NCBI GenBank assembly: GCA_018402345.1
Contig: JAGYIV010000010.1
Span: 372,001 to 436,000 of the forward strand
Origin: Terrimicrobiaceae bacterium
Lineage (GTDB): Bacteria; Verrucomicrobiota; Verrucomicrobiia; Chthoniobacterales; Terrimicrobiaceae
Direction: 5' to 3'
DNA: 64,000 bases
Of the stretch, positions 44,520 through 53,551 are shown one piece after another. The position numbers and the translations under genes are program-made. Each line of letters starts with the position of its first letter. Position 1 is the stretch's first letter. The notes under the pieces were generated by a model. That model was not told the origin of the DNA, did no database searches, and worked only from the letters and a program-made list of their open reading frames with translations.

Positions 44520-46291
44520 ACAAGGCGGACCGCACGCGCATCATCATCGCCAGCGCTGTCGCATCCGCCATCTTCACAGGCTTCTCCGCCAGGCTCGTCC
44601 ACATCCATATCTCGAAACACGAGGAGTATTCGCGCCTCGCCGCCGAGAAGCACACAGTGCGTCAAGTCATCCATGCCAAACGCGGCATGATCCTGGATCG
44701 CAACGGAGAAATTCTCGCGGCCAACCTCCCCGTGCGCACCGTCTTCGCGGATGCCTCCCATATCAAAAATCCGCAGGACCTCGCCGACCTTGCCGACCTC
44801 GCAGCCTCCCGCCTGGAACTGGACGCCAAGGAACTTGCCGAAAAGTTCGCCACCGGGAAAAAATACATCGTTCTCAAACGCCAGGTGCCGGAGCAGGTCA
44901 CCATGGACCTCTTTGAAGAGATGCGGAACCGCAAGCTCAGAGGACTGTATTCCGAAAAGGATTCGATCCGCACCTACCCGAACGCCACAATGCTCGGACA
45001 CATCATCGGATTCCTCAACCACGAGCGCAAGGGCATCCAAGGCATCGAGCGTGTGTTTGATGCCGAACTGGCCGGCACAGGCGGATACCGCTACATCGAA
45101 CGCGACCGCACTGGCCGCGAGATCGTTCCCTACCGCGGACTCGAGGTTGAACCCGAGCACGGCCGCGATGTCCGCCTGACCATCGATATGCACCTCCAGG
45201 CGATCCTCGAGGAGGAACTCGACGCCACTTACAAGGAACTCTCCCCCGAGACCGTCACTGCCATTCTCGTGGATCCGAAAACCGGAGGCATTCTGGCCAT
45301 GGGCTGCAGGCCGGCGTTCGACCCGAACAATCCCGGCGGGGCGGAGCCCGAGCAAATGAAAAACCGCGCGATCATCGACATGGTCGAACCGGGATCGACA
45401 TTCAAGATCGTCGTCGCCGCAGCGGCCCTCAACGAGGGCAAGGTCGATGAAAAAAGCTCCATCTTTTGCGAGAACGGACGCTTCGCCTACGGCGGCAGAA
45501 CCCTCCGCGACCATCACGGCTACGGCCACATGACCGTCCACGACATCCTCGTGAAGTCCTCGAACATCGGCTCGGCGAAAATGGCGCTCATGATGGGAGC
45601 CGACAAATACTACGAATACGTCCGCCGCTTCGGCTTTGGAGAACGTCTCGGCATCGAACTTCCCGGCGAGATTCCCGGCCTCGTGCACCCCCCCTCCCGC
45701 TGGGACAAGCTCACCATCACACGCATGCCGATGGGCCATGCTGTGGCTGTGACTCCGCTCCAGATCGCCATGAGCATGGCGGTCATCGCCAACGGCGGCA
45801 AACTCATGGCCCCGCGCGTCGTGGAGTCGCTTGAAGCAAAGGACGAACGCGGAACCACCACCAAAACCCCCGTTGTCCTCCGCGATGTCGTTCCCGAAAA
45901 AACAGCCCGCTTCGTCGGCAATGCCCTCGCCGCTGTCACCCAACCGGGCGGCACAGCGACCTACGCCAGAGTCAACGGCTTCAGTGTCGCAGGCAAAACC
46001 GGCACCGCGCAGAAAGTCAGCCCGAAAGGGGGCTACGCCGCCGGAAAATATGTCGTGTCGTTCGCCGGATTCATGCCGGTGGAAGACCCCCGCTTTGTCT
46101 GCCTCGTCATCGTGGACGATGCAAAAGTCCCATCAAACCTCAACTACGGCGGTCTCGTGGCTGCACCGATCTTTTCACGCATCTGCGAAAAGGCAGCCCG
46201 TTACCTGGATCTCACCCCTACACTCCCGGCGATTCCGCTCATGGATTCCTCGTTGGCGAAAAACAACAACTCGACGCTGAAACAAGACTGA
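44516..46291 (+). CDS. ftsI: Peptidoglycan D,D-transpeptidase FtsI (PBP3)
   Basis: FtsI crosslinks septal peptidoglycan with FtsW. The 591-residue protein has an N-terminal TM (about 8-28) and a pedestal domain with RGMILDRNGEILAAN. The transpeptidase motifs are S294-T-F-K297 (EPGSTFK), S348-S-N350 and K494-T-G-T. No PASTA domain follows. It is the class B, beta-lactam-binding enzyme of the cluster, 4 bases before murE. Confidence 0.96.
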   Translation: MNKADRTRIIIASAVASAIFTGFSARLVHIHISKHEEYSRLAAEKHTVRQVIHAKRGMILDRNGEILAANLPVRTVFADASHIKNPQDLADLADLAASRLELDAKELAEKFATGKKYIVLKRQVPEQVTMDLFEEMRNRKLRGLYSEKDSIRTYPNATMLGHIIGFLNHERKGIQGIERVFDAELAGTGGYRYIERDRTGREIVPYRGLEVEPEHGRDVRLTIDMHLQAILEEELDATYKELSPETVTAILVDPKTGGILAMGCRPAFDPNNPGGAEPEQMKNRAIIDMVEPGSTFKIVVAAAALNEGKVDEKSSIFCENGRFAYGGRTLRDHHGYGHMTVHDILVKSSNIGSAKMALMMGADKYYEYVRRFGFGERLGIELPGEIPGLVHPPSRWDKLTITRMPMGHAVAVTPLQIAMSMAVIANGGKLMAPRVVESLEAKDERGTTTKTPVVLRDVVPEKTARFVGNALAAVTQPGGTATYARVNGFSVAGKTGTAQKVSPKGGYAAGKYVVSFAGFMPVEDPRFVCLVIVDDAKVPSNLNYGGLVAAPIFSRICEKAARYLDLTPTLPAIPLMDSSLAKNNNSTLKQD

Positions 46292-46295
46292 CCGG

Positions 46296-47774
46296 ATGAG
46301 ACTTCAGGAACTGTTGAAATCGGCCGGAATGGCCACGGGACTGGCAGATGCCGAGATTTCCTCGCTTTGCCACGACTCCCGACGGGCGACACCGGGGTGC
46401 CTTTACTTTGCGGTTCCAGGCGCGACCCACGACGGGTCCACATTCATCGCCGAAGCCGTCTCAAATGGCGCGACGGGGGTGGTGACCTCCTCACCTCCCG
46501 ATTCCAGCGCCTGCCCCATGGTGGTCGTCTCGGATGTCCGCTCGGCCATGGCGGATATCGCAGCGGCATTTCACAACCATCCCGACCACTCGCTCAAGTG
46601 CATCGGCGTCACGGGCACAAACGGCAAAACAACCACGACTTTCCTGGCCCGGCACATCCTTGACTCCAGTTCGCAACGCTGCGGACTCATCGGAACCGTG
46701 AAATACATCGTCGCTGGAACCGAGCGCCCCGCCCCGCACACCACCCCCGAATCCCTCGACCTCCTAGAAATCCTCGCGGAAATCCGCGACACCGGCGGTC
46801 GCGCGGCAGCAATCGAAGTCTCAAGCCATGCCCTCGTTCTGCAGCGCGTGCGCGGCATCGAATTCAACGCCGCCGTCTTTACTAACCTCACCCAGGACCA
46901 CCTCGACTTCCATGGAACCATGGATGCCTACTACGACGCGAAGGCATCCCTCTTCGAATCCCTGTGCAACCAGACCACGAAACGCGGCAGGGCGATCATC
47001 AACTCGGACGACCGTTTCGGGCTTCGCCTGATCGACCAGTTTTCCAAAAAAACAAAAATTATCACCTACGGCAGGAACGTCCACGCCGACTACCGCGCCT
47101 CCTCGATCAGGATCGAGGCGAAAGGAACCACATTCGCCTTGGAGACCCGCGGCAAGAGCTTCCTTGTGCGCCTCCCGCTCATCGGTCTTTTCAACGTTTA
47201 CAATGCTCTCGGCGCGATCGCCGCCGCGGTCACCTGCGGCGTGGAGGCCAGGGCGGCGGTAGACGCAGTCGCCAAATGCCCGCAGGTTCCGGGCCGCTTG
47301 GAACGCGTCCCCTGCAAGCGGAACTTCCAGGTTTTTGTCGACTACGCCCACACGGACGACGCCCTGCGCAACGTGCTCTCGACCCTTCGCGAACTCCAAC
47401 CCGCGAGGATCATCACCGTCTTCGGTTGCGGTGGAGACCGCGACCGCTCAAAGCGCCCGCTCATGGCGAAAGCGGCGGAGGAACTCTCGAACCACGTCAT
47501 TCTCACCTCCGACAACCCACGTAGCGAAGATCCCGAGCGCATTCTTGATGAAATTGAAAAAGGCCTGCGCCGCAAATCCCATGACCGCATCGCTGACCGC
47601 GAGGCGGCCATCCGCCACGCCGTGGAACTCGCCGCCCCGGGCGACATCGTGTTGATCGCAGGCAAGGGCCACGAAAAAACGCAGGAGTCAGGAGAAGTGA
47701 AAATTCCGTTCGACGATGTGGACATCGCGCAAAAGGCGATCTCGGACAAGAAAGGAGCCACGTTCGATGGATAA
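46296..47774 (+). CDS. murE: UDP-MurNAc-L-Ala-D-Glu:meso-diaminopimelate ligase MurE
   Basis: MurE adds the third stem residue. The 492-residue Mur ligase has the ATP loop GVTGTNGKTTTT, ALVLQRVRGIEF after the carbamylated-Lys region, FVDYAHTDDALRNVL and FGCGGDRDRSKRP. The substrate-specifying DNPRSEDP motif marks meso-diaminopimelate rather than lysine. It therefore predicts an A1-gamma-type, Gram-negative peptidoglycan. It overlaps murF by 8 bases. Confidence 0.97.
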   Translation: MRLQELLKSAGMATGLADAEISSLCHDSRRATPGCLYFAVPGATHDGSTFIAEAVSNGATGVVTSSPPDSSACPMVVVSDVRSAMADIAAAFHNHPDHSLKCIGVTGTNGKTTTTFLARHILDSSSQRCGLIGTVKYIVAGTERPAPHTTPESLDLLEILAEIRDTGGRAAAIEVSSHALVLQRVRGIEFNAAVFTNLTQDHLDFHGTMDAYYDAKASLFESLCNQTTKRGRAIINSDDRFGLRLIDQFSKKTKIITYGRNVHADYRASSIRIEAKGTTFALETRGKSFLVRLPLIGLFNVYNALGAIAAAVTCGVEARAAVDAVAKCPQVPGRLERVPCKRNFQVFVDYAHTDDALRNVLSTLRELQPARIITVFGCGGDRDRSKRPLMAKAAEELSNHVILTSDNPRSEDPERILDEIEKGLRRKSHDRIADREAAIRHAVELAAPGDIVLIAGKGHEKTQESGEVKIPFDDVDIAQKAISDKKGATFDG

Positions 47775-49134
47775 TCTATCCCTCCCCGAAATCGCCGAAA
47801 TGGCGGTGGCGACACTCCTCCGCGACACCCAGGGCCTTGCCGTTTCCCGCATTTCAAAGGACACCCGCTCGATCACCACCGGCGACCTATACCTCGCCCT
47901 GCGTGGTGAAAACTTTGACGGAAACACTTTCGCCGCACAGGCCCTCGAGGCGGGCGCGGCGGCGGTGCTCATGGATTCAAAGGAACAGGCCGCGATTCTC
48001 GCCGCAAAACATCCGGTGATTCTTGCCGAGGACAGCCTCGCCGCACTGACACGCCTTGCCAGGGCATGGCGCTCGCGCCTCACGCTCAAAGCGGTCTGCA
48101 TCACCGGAAGCAGTGGAAAAACCAGCACCAAGGAATTCACCGCCGCCATTCTCGGATCGCGCCTGCGCACCGTCAAAACCCAGAGAAACCTAAACAACCA
48201 TATCGGACTCCCCCTTTCCATCCTCTCAGCCGGCACACAGGACGAGGCGGCCGTATGGGAACTCGGCATGAACCACCCGGGCGAGATCGCCCCGCTCGCC
48301 GACCTGGCGAAACCCGACTGCGCCATCATCACAAACATCGGCACCGCCCACATCGAACACCTCGGGTCCCGGGAGGCGATCGCCCTCGAGAAGGGAATGC
48401 TTGCCGAAGCCGTCGAACCGCACGGATCCGTCATCCTTCCCGCCGGCGATGAACTCGCGGAGACGATCGCTCCCCGCTGCAAGGCAAGGATCGTCCGGGC
48501 GGGAATCGACTCGGGCGATTTGGTGGCCACATCGATTGCCGCCACACCCCAAGGAACCTCCTTTACAGTTTCACACCAAGGCAAGTCCCACGAAGCATCT
48601 ATACCCGTCCAGGGACGCCACATGGTGTCCAACGCGGTGCTGGCTCTCGCCGCCGGACTGGAATGCGGCATCCCCCTCGAAATCGGAATCAAGGCGCTCG
48701 CCAAGTCCCGCCTTGCCGGCGGACGCCTGGAGCAAAAAACTCTTCGCGGCATCCTGTTTCTCGACGACACCTACAACGCCAACCCCGACTCCATGGAGGC
48801 CGCTCTCGAAACACTTCGATCGATGCCCGGCACCGGTCGCCGCATCGCCGTTCTCGGAAAGATGGGCGAACTTGGGGACTACGCCGCCGAGGGATACCGC
48901 CGAACTGGTGCGGCAGCGTCGAAGTCCGCGGACATCCTCGTCACCGTGGGGTCCGAAGCGAATGCAATCGCCGAGGCCGCGCGCAACTCGGGCATGGCTC
49001 GCATCCACGAAACCGAAAACACGGCAAACGCCGCGCGCATGGTCGCTCAACTTGCGCGGCAAGGCGACATGGTGCTTGTCAAAGGCAGCCGATCCTCCCG
49101 CATGGAAACACTCCTCACCCACTTCGCGACCTGA
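47767..49134 (+). CDS. murF: UDP-MurNAc-tripeptide:D-Ala-D-Ala ligase MurF
   Basis: MurF adds D-Ala-D-Ala to complete the pentapeptide. The 455-residue ligase has the ATP loop ITGSSGKTSTKEF, AVWELGMNHPGEI, NIGTAHIEHLGS and FLDDTYNANPDSME, all typical of MurF. The start ATG at 47767 lies inside the murE end and the stop overlaps the mraY start (TGATG), so coupling is likely on both sides. Confidence 0.97.
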   Translation: MDNLSLPEIAEMAVATLLRDTQGLAVSRISKDTRSITTGDLYLALRGENFDGNTFAAQALEAGAAAVLMDSKEQAAILAAKHPVILAEDSLAALTRLARAWRSRLTLKAVCITGSSGKTSTKEFTAAILGSRLRTVKTQRNLNNHIGLPLSILSAGTQDEAAVWELGMNHPGEIAPLADLAKPDCAIITNIGTAHIEHLGSREAIALEKGMLAEAVEPHGSVILPAGDELAETIAPRCKARIVRAGIDSGDLVATSIAATPQGTSFTVSHQGKSHEASIPVQGRHMVSNAVLALAAGLECGIPLEIGIKALAKSRLAGGRLEQKTLRGILFLDDTYNANPDSMEAALETLRSMPGTGRRIAVLGKMGELGDYAAEGYRRTGAAASKSADILVTVGSEANAIAEAARNSGMARIHETENTANAARMVAQLARQGDMVLVKGSRSSRMETLLTHFAT

Positions 49135-50264
49135 TGCTCTACTACCTCTCGAACCTCGGTGACTGGGCGGCAGCCAATGCCGTTGAAAACGACCTCCTGA
49201 AGGCGATGAATGTGTTTTCCTATATCACATTCCGCGCCATCTGCGCAGGGGTCACCGCATTCCTTTTAAGCCTCCTGTTCGGCAACTTCGTCATCCGCAA
49301 ATTGATCTCCCTGAAGTTCGGCCAACCGATCCGCACCGCCGCCGAGGTCCACAAACTCTACGAACTCCACGGCGCTAAAAAGGGAACGCCCACGATGGGT
49401 GGCATCCTTCTCATCGGCTCACTTCTCGTCTCCTCGATCCTTTGGGCGCGTTGGGACAACCCGTTCGTATGGCTCGTCCTTCTGAGCACCGCATTCCTTG
49501 GCGCAATCGGCCTCTACGACGACTGGCTGAAGGTGGCTAAGAAAAGCTCGGACGGCATCAGCAGCAGGTTGAAATTCCTCCTCCAATGCGTGTTGGCGGG
49601 CATCTTCACCTGGTTTTTGCTGACCAATCCGAAAACCGCGACAATCGCCCAGCAGGTCTTCATCCCCTTCCTCAAAAATCCTGTCATCCTCGGCATGGGC
49701 GGACTGACATTCCTCTTCTATCTCCTCGTGATCGTCGGCACATCCAACGCGGTGAACCTCACCGACGGTCTCGACGGCCTTGCCACAGGCTGCACAGCCA
49801 CAGTCGCCGCGACCTACGCCGTGCTTGCTTACGTGGCCGGAAACATCAAAGCGGCCACCTACCTCCAGATCCCCTTCGTTGCATTCTCCGGCGAACTCAC
49901 CGTCCTCTGCATGGCCTTGCTGGGATCCTGTCTGGGGTTCCTGTGGTGGAACGCCCACCCGGCCCGTGTGTTCATGGGTGACACAGGCTCGCTTGCCATC
50001 GGCGGCATGCTCGGTGCCGTGGCGATCTGCAGCAAACAGGAAATCCTCCTTGTGATCGTCGGCGGTGTCTTTGTCATCGAGGCCCTCTCGGTCATCCTCC
50101 AGGTCGCGAGCTTCAAGCTCACCGGACGCCGCATTTTCCGGATGTCCCCGATCCACCACCACTTTGAATTGAGCGGATGGAAGGAAAACACCGTCATCGT
50201 GCGCTTCTGGATCATGTCGGTGCTCTTCGCCCTGCTCGGACTCGCAACCCTCAAACTCAGGTAA
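49134..50264 (+). CDS. mraY: Phospho-MurNAc-pentapeptide translocase MraY
   Basis: MraY transfers phospho-MurNAc-pentapeptide to undecaprenyl phosphate, giving lipid I. The 376-residue membrane protein has about 10 TMs and the catalytic blocks KKGTPTMGGIL, GLYDDWLKV (DD pair), NAVNLTDGLDGLATG, ARVFMGDTGSLAIG and SPIHHHFELSGW. It overlaps murF and murD by 1 and 1 bases. Confidence 0.97.
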   Translation: MLYYLSNLGDWAAANAVENDLLKAMNVFSYITFRAICAGVTAFLLSLLFGNFVIRKLISLKFGQPIRTAAEVHKLYELHGAKKGTPTMGGILLIGSLLVSSILWARWDNPFVWLVLLSTAFLGAIGLYDDWLKVAKKSSDGISSRLKFLLQCVLAGIFTWFLLTNPKTATIAQQVFIPFLKNPVILGMGGLTFLFYLLVIVGTSNAVNLTDGLDGLATGCTATVAATYAVLAYVAGNIKAATYLQIPFVAFSGELTVLCMALLGSCLGFLWWNAHPARVFMGDTGSLAIGGMLGAVAICSKQEILLVIVGGVFVIEALSVILQVASFKLTGRRIFRMSPIHHHFELSGWKENTVIVRFWIMSVLFALLGLATLKLR

Positions 50265-51601
50265 TGGTTCACAGCGGAAAAAATACTGCGGTTCTCGGCC
50301 TTGGCCACAGCGGCGAGGCCGCCGCGAGGCTTCTCCTCGAGGAAGGGGCCCGCGTGACCGTTTGCGAATCCAACGACTCCCCGGCGACACGCGAAAAGGC
50401 GGCCCAACTCGCACAACTCGGAGCGAGGATTCTTCTGGGCAAGGACGCGGAGACAGATCCCGCACACTACGACCTCGCCGTGATCAGTCCGGGCATCGAT
50501 CCCGCCGTGCCGCTGGTTCAAAACCTCCTCAAAAAATCCATCCCCCTCATCGGTGAACTCGAACTTGCCTACCAGGAATGCCTCTGCCCGACCGTGGCCA
50601 TCACGGGAACCAACGGCAAAACGACCACCACCGAACTCACAACACACATCCTCTCGGGAGCGGGCCTCAGAACCATGGCATGCGGAAACATCGGCTTGCC
50701 GTTCGCCACGGCCGTGCGCGAGAGCCACAGGCTGGATGTCATGGTGCTCGAGGTCAGTTCGTTTCAACTGGAAACGGTCCGCGCCTTCCACCCCAAGGTC
50801 GCGGCCTGGCTCAATCTCAGCCCGAACCACCTCGACCGCTACACGGGCATGGAGGATTACCGGGAGGCGAAACTCCGGATTTTTGAAAACCAGACACCGA
50901 ACGACTGGGCGGTGGTGAACGCCCTCTCGGACCTTCCTGACCTTCCCGCGCGCCGACTCACGTTCAGCGCAAAAACCGCAAATGCCGATTTCACGCTTGA
51001 AGGAAACACGATCTTCTTCAGAGGGGCTCAGGTCCTCGATCAAAACGCCACACGCCTCCAGGGCATCCACAACGCGGAAAACATCATGGCCGCGCTCGCG
51101 ATCGGATTCGCGCTCGACCTCGACCTGGACATCCTCGCGCGCGCGATCGGCGAATACGCGCCACCGGCCCACCGCTGCGAGTTCGTGCGGGAACTGGATG
51201 GAGTCCGCTGGGTCAACGACTCCAAGGCCACCAATCTCGACTCGGTTGAGATGGCCGTGCGTTCGCAGCAAGGCTCGCTTGTTCTTATCGCCGGAGGCAA
51301 GGACAAGGGATTCACGTTCGACCCTGTCGCTCAACTCGTTGCGGAACGCGTGGGCACCGCGGTTCTTATCGGCGAAATGAAAGACCGCATCGCCGCCTCG
51401 TGGAAGGGCACAAAATGCCACACCGCCTCTTCGCTTGATGAAGCAGTCTCCATCGCGCGCAAACTGTCGCGCCCCGGTGACACCGTTCTCTTCTCCCCGG
51501 GGACCTCGTCCTTCGACATGTTCCGCAACTACGGGGAACGCGGAAACCTTTTCAAATCCCTGGTCAACCAACTCAACCCACACCCGCCTGAAAACCCATG
51601 A
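50264..51601 (+). CDS. murD: UDP-MurNAc-L-alanine:D-glutamate ligase MurD
   Basis: MurD adds D-glutamate to UDP-MurNAc-L-Ala. The 445-residue ligase begins MVHSGKNTAVLGLGHSGEAA, an N-terminal Rossmann loop. It has VISPGIDPAVP, the ATP loop ITGTNGKTTTTEL, LSPNHLDRYTGMEDY, WVNDSKATNLDSV and ends FSPGTSSFDMFRNYGERGN. Overlaps are TAATG with mraY and ATGA with the LysM gene. Confidence 0.97.
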   Translation: MVHSGKNTAVLGLGHSGEAAARLLLEEGARVTVCESNDSPATREKAAQLAQLGARILLGKDAETDPAHYDLAVISPGIDPAVPLVQNLLKKSIPLIGELELAYQECLCPTVAITGTNGKTTTTELTTHILSGAGLRTMACGNIGLPFATAVRESHRLDVMVLEVSSFQLETVRAFHPKVAAWLNLSPNHLDRYTGMEDYREAKLRIFENQTPNDWAVVNALSDLPDLPARRLTFSAKTANADFTLEGNTIFFRGAQVLDQNATRLQGIHNAENIMAALAIGFALDLDLDILARAIGEYAPPAHRCEFVRELDGVRWVNDSKATNLDSVEMAVRSQQGSLVLIAGGKDKGFTFDPVAQLVAERVGTAVLIGEMKDRIAASWKGTKCHTASSLDEAVSIARKLSRPGDTVLFSPGTSSFDMFRNYGERGNLFKSLVNQLNPHPPENP

Positions 51602-52386
51602 CGCCCAAAAAAGACAATGCCGAACCGCGCCGCCCGATCCGTCGGATGGTTAACAGAAAAAAAATCCATGCTCGCACGGCGAGCCGCGATGAAATGGACG
51701 AATTCGAGAGCGAGGCCGAACCCAGCATGAAGCTCTCCCAGGCGTTCATCGTCGTTCTCCTGCTCCACATCCTCGCCGTGGGGGGGATCTACGTGTTCAA
51801 CGAAATCAAAAGCGCGACAAAAGCGGAACCCGTGGCCAAAGCCGCTGCGGAAGCACCTGCGGAACCAATCGCCAAACCCGCCCCCCTCGCGGAAGAACCG
51901 ACATCCCTCGCCTCCGGAGCAACGGCATCCACTGCGGCACCATTATCCACCCTTACGCACACCGTGGTGGCGGGGGACACACTCCATCGCATCGCCGGAA
52001 AACATGGAGTGAACGTCGCCGCGCTCGAGAAGGCGAACAACCTGGAAAACAACGCAATCATCCGCGTCGGTCAGGTGCTCTCGATTCCAAAGCCGGGAGG
52101 ATCACCCGCCGAGCCAGTGAAATCAGCGAAACCCGCTCCCGCCGTCGTTGCAAAAGCCCCGCCGGTGGTTCCCGTGGCGGAAAAGACCACCAAACCCGCT
52201 CCCCAAGCAGTTCCGGAAAAATCCGCACCGCCCGCCTCCTCCGGAAAAACCTACACCGTGGCGAAGGGGGACAACCCGTATTCAATCGCAAAAAAACTGA
52301 AGGTGAACCCGATCGAACTCATGAAAGCCAACAAGATCGACGATCCGAGAAAACTCCAGATCGGGCAGAAGATTGTGGTTCCCTGA
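51598..52386 (+). CDS. Membrane-anchored protein with two LysM domains, inside dcw
   Basis: A 262-residue bitopic protein. A basic cytoplasmic stretch (RRPIRRMVNRKK) precedes one TM at about 46-66 (AFIVVLLLHILAVGGIYVF). An Ala/Pro/Glu-rich linker leads to LysM1 (HTVVAGDTLHRIAGKHGVNV, about 121-164). A second Pro/Lys-rich linker leads to LysM2 (YTVAKGDNPYSIAKKLKVNP, about 218-262) at the C-terminus. LysM binds the GlcNAc-MurNAc backbone, so it probably tethers the inner membrane to peptidoglycan. Its ATG overlaps the murD stop, and ftsW starts 22 bases later, implying a role in septal wall synthesis. I know no named homologue at this position in model dcw clusters. Confidence 0.88.
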   Translation: MTPKKDNAEPRRPIRRMVNRKKIHARTASRDEMDEFESEAEPSMKLSQAFIVVLLLHILAVGGIYVFNEIKSATKAEPVAKAAAEAPAEPIAKPAPLAEEPTSLASGATASTAAPLSTLTHTVVAGDTLHRIAGKHGVNVAALEKANNLENNAIIRVGQVLSIPKPGGSPAEPVKSAKPAPAVVAKAPPVVPVAEKTTKPAPQAVPEKSAPPASSGKTYTVAKGDNPYSIAKKLKVNPIELMKANKIDDPRKLQIGQKIVVP

Positions 52387-52408
52387 ACTCCCCAGACGCG
52401 CCACAGGC

Positions 52409-53551
52409 ATGCAACGCCCCGCCATTCATATCCTGCTCCTATGCGTCCTGGGACTCTGCGCCCTGGGGTTGGTCATGCTTTTCAGCACCGGGGCGTTTGC
52501 GCGCGACAGTCACGGAGACATGTATTTCTTTGTGAAAAAACAGGGGGTCTGGCTCGTGCTCGGAATCGGCGCGGTCATCGTCGCGGCCCTCGTTGACTAC
52601 CGCTTCTGGGTGCGCCACTGGTGGGCGTTCTTCGCCCTGGCCGCAGTGCTGCTCGTCCTTTGCTTCATTCCACCGATCGGCATGCGAATCAACGGTTCCT
52701 CCCGCTGGGTAAATCTGGGGATCACCACATTCCAACCCAGCGAACTCGCCAAAATCGCGTCGATCCTTTTCCTGGCCTGGTGGTTTTCAAAAAAGAATGT
52801 CGATTTCAGCACACTTGTGGACGGCTTTGTGAAGCCCCTCGCCACGCTTTCGATCCTGATGGCCCTCATCGTCCTCGAAGTCGACATCGGAAACACTGCG
52901 TTGATCGGCGGCACTGCCGTTTGCGTCCTGTTCCTCGCGGGTGCCTCGATCCGGTGGCTCATCGTTCTCGCCGCGGGCGGCCTCGGTGCCATTCTCGCGG
53001 CGGGCTTGACCGTCTCGGAAAGAAGAGGCCGCCTCATGGCATTCCTCGATCCCGAACAATACAAGCTTGGCGAGGGTCTCCAGCAGTGGCAGGCCCTCAT
53101 CGCCTTCGGCTCGGGAGGCCTCCAAGGCCTGGGACTTGGCGAGGGACGACAGAAAATGCTTTATCTTCCGTATGCCCACACGGATTTCATTTTCCCCATG
53201 ATCGGAGAAGAACTCGGCCTCATTGCCACATCACTGACCGTGTTCGCCTTTCTTCTTCTCTTCCTCTCAGGGTTGCTCGTGGCGGCGAACGCCAGCGACC
53301 GCGAGGGCATGGTGCTGGGCTTCGGAGCCGTCTCCATGATCACCCTCCAAGCCGTGGTGAACATTGGCGTCACCACATCGCTTCTTCCCAACAAGGGAAT
53401 GCCTCTTCCATTCATCAGCTACGGGGGCTCAAACCTTCTCGTGTGCCTTTTCATGATCGGCCTGCTGGTCAGCATCCACCGGCGCAGTCGCCCGGCCCAG
53501 CAGTCCCTCGACCAGTCGCTTCTGCGGCCGCATTTCGAACCAAGGGTATGA
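52409..53551 (+). CDS. ftsW: Septal peptidoglycan glycosyltransferase FtsW
   Basis: FtsW is the SEDS polymerase that works with FtsI. The 380-residue protein has about 10 TMs. SEDS landmarks are RINGSSRWVNLG, FQPSELAKIASILFLAWW, the long loop after residue 200 (WQALIAFGSGGLQGLGLGEG), LPYAHTDFIFPMIGEELGL and LPFISYGGSNL. The loop and dcw position point to FtsW, not RodA. The ATG at 52409 is used; a GTG frame 36 bases upstream overlaps the LysM gene. Confidence 0.95.
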   Translation: MQRPAIHILLLCVLGLCALGLVMLFSTGAFARDSHGDMYFFVKKQGVWLVLGIGAVIVAALVDYRFWVRHWWAFFALAAVLLVLCFIPPIGMRINGSSRWVNLGITTFQPSELAKIASILFLAWWFSKKNVDFSTLVDGFVKPLATLSILMALIVLEVDIGNTALIGGTAVCVLFLAGASIRWLIVLAAGGLGAILAAGLTVSERRGRLMAFLDPEQYKLGEGLQQWQALIAFGSGGLQGLGLGEGRQKMLYLPYAHTDFIFPMIGEELGLIATSLTVFAFLLLFLSGLLVAANASDREGMVLGFGAVSMITLQAVVNIGVTTSLLPNKGMPLPFISYGGSNLLVCLFMIGLLVSIHRRSRPAQQSLDQSLLRPHFEPRV

